From contig NZ_QNRE01000026.1 of assembly GCF_003315035.1 (NCBI RefSeq), forward strand, positions 1-44,036: a stretch of DNA of 44,036 nt, given 5' to 3'. Position 1 is the stretch's first letter; the number at the start of each line of letters is the position of its first letter. The translations under genes were made by a program, and so were the position numbers. The notes beneath the pieces were generated by a model, which did no database searches, was not told the DNA's origin, and saw only the letters and a list, made by a program, of their open reading frames with translations. This document shows positions 39,898 through 44,036 of the stretch, one piece after another. Source of the DNA: Nocardia puris. Its GTDB lineage: Bacteria; Actinomycetota; Actinomycetes; Mycobacteriales; Mycobacteriaceae.

Positions 39898-40759
39898 TTA
39901 AGCAGCCTGTCGGGCTGCTGGGGACATGATGGTTTCGAATTCGATCGGGGTCAACCGGCCGAGCCGAGCTTGTCGGCGCCGACGGTGATAGGTGCGTTCG
40001 ATCCAGGTGACGATGGCGATCCGGAGCTGATCGTGGGTTTCCCCAGCGCTGCCGGTCCAACACGTTGCGTTGCAGCAGGCTGAAGAAGCTTTCCATGGCG
40101 GCGTTGTCGCCGGCCGCGCCGACGCGCCCCATCGATCCGACCATACGGTGACGGTTGAGCGTGTGCACGAATCTCCTTGACCTGAACTGAGATCCGCGAT
40201 CGGTGTGCAGAATGCAACCGGCCACATCACCTCGCCGGGCGACAGCATTGTTCACCGCGGTCACCGCCAGCCGGGACTTCATTCGTGAATCGATCGAATA
40301 GCCGATGATCCGGTTGGAGAACACGTCTTTGACCGCACACAAATACAGCTTGCCTTCACCGGTGCGATGTTCGGTGATGTCGCTGAGCCACAAACGATTT
40401 GGTGCGTCGCTGCGGAAGTTCCGCTGCACCAGATCATCGTGGACAGGCGGCCCTGGTTTGGCGTTCTTGCCGCGCCGGGACTTGCCGAACGCGCTCCACC
40501 ACCGATTGCTCGAGCAGATCCGCCACGCGGTCCGCTCGGCCATCGTCTCACCGGCTTCGTGGGCCTCGTCGGCGAGAAACCGGTAGCCGAATTCGGGGTC
40601 GTCGCGGTGCGCATCGAACAACGCATTGGCTCGATACGCCTCGGCGACCTCGGCGGCGGTCACCGGATCGGCCAGCCACCGATAGTAGGGCTGGCGAGCG
40701 AGCTGCAGCACCCGGCACGTCACCGCCACGGGGATCCCGTCGGCGGCAAGCTCTTTCAC
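39898..40759 (-). pseudogene. IS3 orfB transposase, frameshifted
   Basis: DDE integrase-type transposase: LWLSDITEH (first Asp), HTDRGSQF (second Asp) and AAMESFFSLLQ (Glu) are all present. Near 40041-40044 a run of four C on the + strand carries one base too many, and the frame leaves the family sequence after DRQRW. In the neighbouring frame the expected end (IAIVTWIERTYHRRRRQ to the stop at 39898) resumes. Repairing one base would restore about 286 residues. The ATG overlaps orfA's stop (ATGA). Confidence 0.8.
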
Positions 40760-41064
40760 GAGCGGGTAGAGCCTTTTCCCGGTATCTGAGCCTGGGACAA
40801 ATAGGCAGCCGCGCGCCGCAGGACCTCGTTCTCCTGCTCCAGCAACCGGATCCGGCGGCGGGCATCACGCAATTCGGCGGACTCGCTGCGAGTGGTTCCC
40901 GGCTTGTTCCCGTCGTCGACGTCGGCTTGGCGCATCCACTTCGACAACGTCATCGGATGGACGCCGAAATCGGCCGCGATCTGGTCGAGGGTCACCCCGT
41001 CGTCGCGGTTGCGGGCGACCCTGACCACGTCGTCGCGGAACTCTTTCGGATACGGCTTGGGCAC
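40756..41064 (-). CDS. IS3 orfA transposase (helix-turn-helix subunit)
   Basis: A 102-residue protein: HTH_Tnp_1-type N terminus (YPKEFRDDVVRVARNRDDG, IAADFGVHPMTLSKWM) and a leucine-zipper-like tail (RRRIRLLEQENEVLRRAAAYL). It binds the IS ends and normally combines with OrfB. It appears intact, but without a functional OrfB the element is probably immobile on its own. Confidence 0.85.
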   Translation of the reverse strand: MPKPYPKEFRDDVVRVARNRDDGVTLDQIAADFGVHPMTLSKWMRQADVDDGNKPGTTRSESAELRDARRRIRLLEQENEVLRRAAAYLSQAQIPGKGSTRS

Positions 41065-41165
41065 TGTGACATCCTCTCAGGCCCGCCTCCCGGCAAGCCA
41101 TCTCGATTGTCACCTACACCTGCAGCAGCCCCGAACCTATCCCGGGTCACGCGTGACTGCATCTT

Positions 41166-41192
41166 CGTTGTGCCTCACCCGCAGGCACAACG
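41166..41192. terminator. Hairpin right of the IS element
   Basis: CGTTGTGCCT and AGGCACAACG form a perfect 10-base-pair stem with a 7-base loop. It is possibly a terminator of a gene removed by the insertion. Confidence 0.4.
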
Positions 41193-41303
41193 TAGATGGG
41201 AGCGCGATAGAATAGGTCGCGGCCGGACAGCATCGCTAGATCGGGTAGGAATCCGCGATGACCAGGCGTTTTCCGGTTGCCCATGTTTTGTGTGTCCTGC
41301 CGG

Positions 41304-41408
41304 GGGCGCCAACCTGCGCATCATTTGCGCAGGTCAGGGCCGTTTGGACGAGATCGAGATGCTAGAGAGCGAGGAAAACCCCAGGTGACGGGTCGCAGGT
41401 TGGCGCCC
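41304..41408. repeat. 15-base inverted repeat flanking a 75-base segment
   Basis: GGGCGCCAACCTGCG (41304-41318) is the exact reverse complement of 41394-41408. The enclosed segment has no gene. It could be the ends of a tiny mobile remnant or an RNA stem. Confidence 0.5.
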
Positions 41409-41511
41409 TAGGGGGGTTAGCTGACAGCTAACGACACGCCGACGGAATCCGGCGACACGCCGGAGGTCCGATTTGTCAGACGGCAGCGTAGATCGGTGGC
41501 ACAACATGAGA

Positions 41512-41703
41512 ATGACCGAGAACACAGCGCCACCCGATCCGAACGCCTCCAACGAATCCCGACAGCGGCGTCCGCCACTCGAAGCGGTCTGCGAGATACT
41601 GATTGCCAAAGACCGAGACAGCGAGCAGTTAGCACGGCAGCAGGCTGAAGCTCTCCTCGACGTCCTGCGATGGCATGCCACACAACGCCCATCATCTCCG
41701 TAA
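41512..41703 (+). CDS. Small hypothetical protein
   Basis: A 63-residue, mostly helical hydrophilic protein (LEAVCEILIAKDRDSEQLAR, QQAEALLDVLRWHA). No family is recognised and no strong ribosome-binding site is present; ATG 41506 is an alternative. The amphipathic helices suggest a genuine small protein, but evidence is thin. Confidence 0.35.
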   Translation: MTENTAPPDPNASNESRQRRPPLEAVCEILIAKDRDSEQLARQQAEALLDVLRWHATQRPSSP

Positions 41704-41883
41704 TCCGCTGGCCGACATCCGCATATTCGCTGCGCACCGACAAGCGAGATTCGGTTGAGATCTCGCTGAGCGGCCGCATACGAACCGAGTCAGTGTGACG
41801 AACGACTTGTCGGCCGACACTACGCTCGCCCGAATCACCTGACGTCAGCGTCATCGTCACGATGGGCCTGCGATTCCGTGGAC

Positions 41884-42149
41884 ATGCTTGTGTGCTGGGA
41901 CTTCTCCGGTTCCGGGCCCACCGGCGGGGCCGCCAATTTCGCTACCCGGGCACCAACAGCCGATCACGTGGATACCGTTGTCTACGTGCGTGATCTGCTC
42001 GGTGGTTCGGCGACGGCGGTCGCGCTCGCGCTGGGCTGTTACGGTGCCGGATCGATGGTGGTGGCCTGACGCTCGTGCCCCTCACCCAAGAAACACGGCC
42101 TAGCGGCCAGCTACGCCTCGCACGGGCGCTGCTCCGTCTGCGCAGGTGA
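41884..42149 (+). pseudogene. Fragment of an MFS transporter gene
   Basis: The reading VDTVVYVRDLLGGSATAVAL, then GCYGAGSMVVA, matches the central helix 7-8 region of MFS exporters such as the one at 14264 (VNTVNYVRDTLGGS). A stop follows. A one-base loss near 42068 would explain it, since the next frame continues with LTLVP and runs to 42149. Both ends of the gene are missing. Confidence 0.55.
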
Positions 42150-42255
42150 GTGCGCCTGCGATGTCGAAATAGCGTGGGCTGATCCGTCGAGCTCGCTGGC
42201 GCGCGTGATCGATGCGATCACTTCGTCGGCGGCCAGTTTGGTGTCGCCGTCAGTT

Positions 42256-42292
42256 CGAGCCTCGCGCCCTGGTTGTCGTGGCGCGAGGCTCG
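42256..42292 (-). terminator. Terminator of the arsenic operon
   Basis: CGAGCCTCGCGCC (42256-42268) and GGCGCGAGGCTCG (42280-42292) form a perfect 13-base-pair stem with an 11-base loop, 28 bases beyond the last arsC stop on the leftward strand. Confidence 0.65.
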
Positions 42293-42319
42293 ATTAGGTT
42301 GACCGTGTGCGGGGCTTTG

Positions 42320-42730
42320 TCAGGCGCGCGTCGGCAGCAGCTCGGCGACGAGGGCTTCGACGCGGGTCTTGATCTCGTCGCGGATCGGCCGCACGGACTC
42401 GACTCCCTTGCCTGCGGGGTCTTCCAGGACCCAGTCCCGGTAGCTGACGCCCGGGAAGGCCGGGCAGGTGTCGCCGCACCCCATTGTGATCACGACGTCG
42501 GAGGTTTCTACCGCGTCGTAGGTGAGGATCTTCGGGGTCTGGTCGGAGATGTCGATACCGAGTTCGGCCATCGCCTCCACTGCGGACGGGTTGATCGTCT
42601 CGGCAGGGGCGCTCCCGGCGGAGCGGACTTCGATCGAGTCGCCGGCGAGGTGGGTGAGGAATCCGGCGGCCATCTGGGAGCGTCCGGCGTTGTGGACGCA
42701 GACGAACAACACGCTGGGCTGGGTGCTCAT
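42320..42730 (-). CDS. arsC: Arsenate reductase (LMW-phosphatase type)
   Basis: A 136-residue protein. The P-loop CVHNAGRS starts at the nucleophilic Cys11, and MGCGDTCPAFPG supplies the second and third redox Cys. SAGSAPAETINP and RPIRDEI are typical. It reduces arsenate to arsenite for export, using thioredoxin or mycothiol. It is the last gene of the leftward acr3-arsC unit, 15 bases after the fusion-type arsC. ATG 42730 is used; TTG 42739 is less likely. Confidence 0.9.
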   Translation of the reverse strand: MSTQPSVLFVCVHNAGRSQMAAGFLTHLAGDSIEVRSAGSAPAETINPSAVEAMAELGIDISDQTPKILTYDAVETSDVVITMGCGDTCPAFPGVSYRDWVLEDPAGKGVESVRPIRDEIKTRVEALVAELLPTRA

Positions 42731-42745
42731 GTGGGGCAATGCCTT

Positions 42746-43414
42746 TCAGTTGGCGGGGAGGTCGAGTTCGGTAAGCAGGAGCCGGACGCGGGTTTCGATC
42801 TCGTCCCGGATGGGTCGGATGGCGGTGATGTCGAGGTCGGCGGGGTCGTCGAGGTCCCATTCCTCGTAGCGGCGTCCGGGGTAGAACGGGCAGGCGTCGC
42901 CGCAGCCCATAGTGATGACGACGTCGGCGGCTTGGATGATTTCCTCGGTCCACGGTTTGGGGAACTCGGCGGTGATGTCGATGCCGACCTCGGCCATCGC
43001 GGCGATGGCGGCGGGGTTGATCTCGTCGCCGGGTTCGCTGCCGCCGGACCAGGCCACCGCGCGGTCACCGGCGAGGTGGGTGAAGAACCCGAGGGCCATT
43101 TGGGAGCGTCCGGCGTTGTGGGTGCACAGGAACAGCACTGTGGGAGTGCCGGTGTGGGCTTTGCCTTCGACGCGGGCCAGGGCGTGCAGGCGTTGGCGGG
43201 CGAAGCGTTCGGCCAGCAGCGGCAGGTAGTTGATGACGGTCGCGCGTCCGGCGAACTGGTCGTAGGAGGAGTGCAGGAACCGTTCGATGGTCTCGACGCC
43301 GAAGGTGCCGTCGAACTCGCGCTGCAGGTGCGTGGCGGCGGTTTTCAGGGCGAGCTGCTGATCGATGGTCAGGTCGTGGCGGGTGTGGGTGGGCGCGAGT
43401 GGGCTGTCGCTCAT
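42746..43414 (-). CDS. arsC: Arsenate reductase with N-terminal helical domain
   Basis: A 222-residue protein. Residues 1-85 form an Arg/Leu-rich three-helix domain (ALKTAATHLQREFDGTFGVE, ERFLHSSYDQFA) seen in actinobacterial ArsC fusions. Then comes a full ArsC domain with CTHNAGRS and MGCGDACPFYPG, so all catalytic Cys and the P-loop Arg are present. The ATG overlaps the previous stop (ATGA, 43411-43414). The N-terminal domain's role is unknown to me; it may mediate oligomerisation or regulation. Confidence 0.9.
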   Translation of the reverse strand: MSDSPLAPTHTRHDLTIDQQLALKTAATHLQREFDGTFGVETIERFLHSSYDQFAGRATVINYLPLLAERFARQRLHALARVEGKAHTGTPTVLFLCTHNAGRSQMALGFFTHLAGDRAVAWSGGSEPGDEINPAAIAAMAEVGIDITAEFPKPWTEEIIQAADVVITMGCGDACPFYPGRRYEEWDLDDPADLDITAIRPIRDEIETRVRLLLTELDLPAN

Positions 43415-43845
43415 GATGTGGTCCGTTGCTCGGCGGGTGTGGTGAGTTCGGTGAGCAGGTTGTTGACGCGGGCGGCGATGTCGTCGCGGACCAAGCGCAT
43501 ACGTTCGATGCCGTCGATGCCGCGTTGGGAGGGCTCGTCGGTGTCCCAGTTGACGAGCCGCACCCCGTCGACCGGGTCGATGTGTGCTTCCCACCCGAGC
43601 GTGACGACCAGGTCAACCGAACGCAGTAGGTCCGGATCGACGGGTTTCGGGATCTCGGCGCTGATGTCGACACCGACTTCGCGCAGCGTTTCGGCGGAGA
43701 GTGCGTTGATGGTGGTGCCGGGTGCGGTCCCGGCGGAATGGATCTCGACGCGATCACCGGCGACGGCTCGCATCAGCCCGGCCGCCATTTGCGATTTGCC
43801 ACCGTTCTTCACACAGACGAACAGCACGGACGGGGTGGTGCTCAA
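43411..43845 (-). CDS. ArsC-like LMW-phosphatase-fold protein with altered active site
   Basis: A 144-residue protein with the ArsC fold (SAGTAPGTTINALSAETL, RLVRDDIAARVN). The P-loop reads CVKNGGKS: Cys11 is kept but the invariant Arg of CX5R is Lys. The MGCGDTC block is replaced by TLGWEAHIDPVDG, so the two resolving Cys are absent. It therefore cannot use the normal three-Cys arsenate mechanism. It starts with TTG inside the acr3 stop (TTGA overlap), so it is coupled to the arsenite exporter and may have an accessory or sensing role. Confidence 0.75.
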   Translation of the reverse strand: MSTTPSVLFVCVKNGGKSQMAAGLMRAVAGDRVEIHSAGTAPGTTINALSAETLREVGVDISAEIPKPVDPDLLRSVDLVVTLGWEAHIDPVDGVRLVNWDTDEPSQRGIDGIERMRLVRDDIAARVNNLLTELTTPAEQRTTS

Positions 43846-44036
43846 CGCGGTGTCACCTCATCGGTTGTCGCGGCGCCGGTGCGCTGGGTTGGCTGGAATC
43901 GTTTCCGCAGGGCGAGGGACACATAGACCAGCGCCACGAGCACGGGGACCTCGATGAGCGGGCCGACGACTCCGGCCAGGGCTTGGCCGGAGGTGGCGCC
44001 GTAGGTGGCGATAGCGACGGCGATGGCGAGTTCGAA
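43842..44036 (-). CDS. acr3: Arsenite efflux permease Acr3 (3' end only)
   Basis: The last 64 codons of a gene running off the right edge: FELAIAVAIATYGATSGQAL, then AGVVGPLIEVPVLVALVYVS, the final two membrane helices of Acr3-type As(III) exporters, and a basic cytosolic tail. Its TGA overlaps the TTG start of the ArsC-like gene. The operon's promoter and any ArsR regulator lie outside the window. Confidence 0.85.
   Translation of the reverse strand, partial: FELAIAVAIATYGATSGQALAGVVGPLIEVPVLVALVYVSLALRKRFQPTQRTGAATTDEVTPR

Larger units (their letters stand above)
39868..41133 (-). mobile_element. IS3-family insertion sequence
   Basis: Two overlapping transposase ORFs are bounded by imperfect inverted ends. 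CGGGGCTGCTGCA at 39868-39880 matches the reverse complement of 41121-41133, and similarity continues inward through GGTGACA. The length of about 1.27 kb suits the family. A clear target-site duplication was not found, so outer limits may be off by a few bases. The element separates the copper island from the arsenic operon. Confidence 0.8.
41134..41511. other. Non-coding stretch right of the IS with several inverted repeats
   Basis: No gene is supported here. Visible structure: a 10-base-pair hairpin at 41166-41192, 15-base arms at 41304-41318 and 41394-41408, and a GTTAGCT-GAC-AGCTAAC palindrome at about 41416-41432. A CGACACGCCG motif repeats near 41430-41465. Confidence 0.5.

Noticed and set aside
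39095..40759. Single 554-residue open frame spanning transposase and acetyltransferase
   Set aside because: The N-terminal half is IS3 OrfB up to a one-base frameshift, the middle is non-protein-like, and the end is a separate GNAT gene. The open frame is a by-product of high GC and the lesion.
39865..41136. Target-site duplication of the IS3 element
   Set aside because: The three to four bases outside the inverted ends do not match convincingly, so none was annotated.

Overview
The window is high-GC actinobacterial DNA, most likely Nocardia or a close relative in the Mycobacteriales. The evidence is the Scr1/DUF5753 plus S-adenosyl-methyltransferase pairing, an LpqS-like copper-responsive protein, a MmcO-like multicopper oxidase and strong G/C at third codon positions. 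No tRNA, rRNA or CRISPR array was seen. The right end cuts an arsenic operon and the first 38 bases may hold the tail of another gene.

Layout. (1) 1-11.1 kb is accessory DNA without metal genes. It holds an MmyB-type regulator, a regulator/aminoglycoside-phosphotransferase-like pair, a run of small overlapping ORFs, a DUF5753 protein without a helix-turn-helix, a SAM methyltransferase, a small winged-helix protein, and a tight three-gene operon coding for a divergent ThiC-family enzyme, a Pol-beta-type nucleotidyltransferase and a sugar-nucleotide epimerase. A decayed GNAT gene follows. (2) 11.6-39 kb is a copper island. It contains a TetR switch, a DUF305 lipoprotein, an MFS exporter, two CopZ-type chaperones and a third HMA protein. 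It also has a Csp-type copper-storage protein, a CPC-type CopA and a CPH-type CopB ATPase, a cupredoxin lipoprotein, an M56 metallopeptidase, DUF2752, DUF6153, a TauE/UreH-like protein with a C-terminal copper domain, YcnI/DUF1775, LpqS-like and His-rich secreted proteins, a multicopper oxidase, two intact BlaI/CopY-type repressors and one broken one. Inside it lie a full-length serA and a cysteine-synthase-like/MFS pair. (3) 39-42.2 kb is a scar: a GNAT gene, an IS3-type element with a frameshifted orfB, and an MFS fragment. (4) 42.3 kb to the end is an acr3-arsC operon read leftward.

How it fits together. Two operator families recur. One is a CsoR/RicR-type box (ATACCY-N5-GGGTAT) next to copZ at about 16.1 kb and copZ-copA at about 23.05 kb. 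The other is a CTAC/GTAG dyad (core CTACTATCT...AGATAGTAG) in front of at least eight transcription units, which I infer to be the BlaI repressors' sites. Together they suggest separate control of cytosolic export and of a larger envelope programme of oxidation, binding and storage.

The most striking unannotated items are two very short ORFs with near-perfect Shine-Dalgarno sequences. One encodes 25 residues of which 11 are Met. The other encodes 21 residues with 7 Met and 4 Cys, and sits between the multicopper oxidase and its terminator. They share a Met-x-Met-Leu-x-Asp...Trp...Met-Met pattern and look like a family of copper-binding micropeptides.
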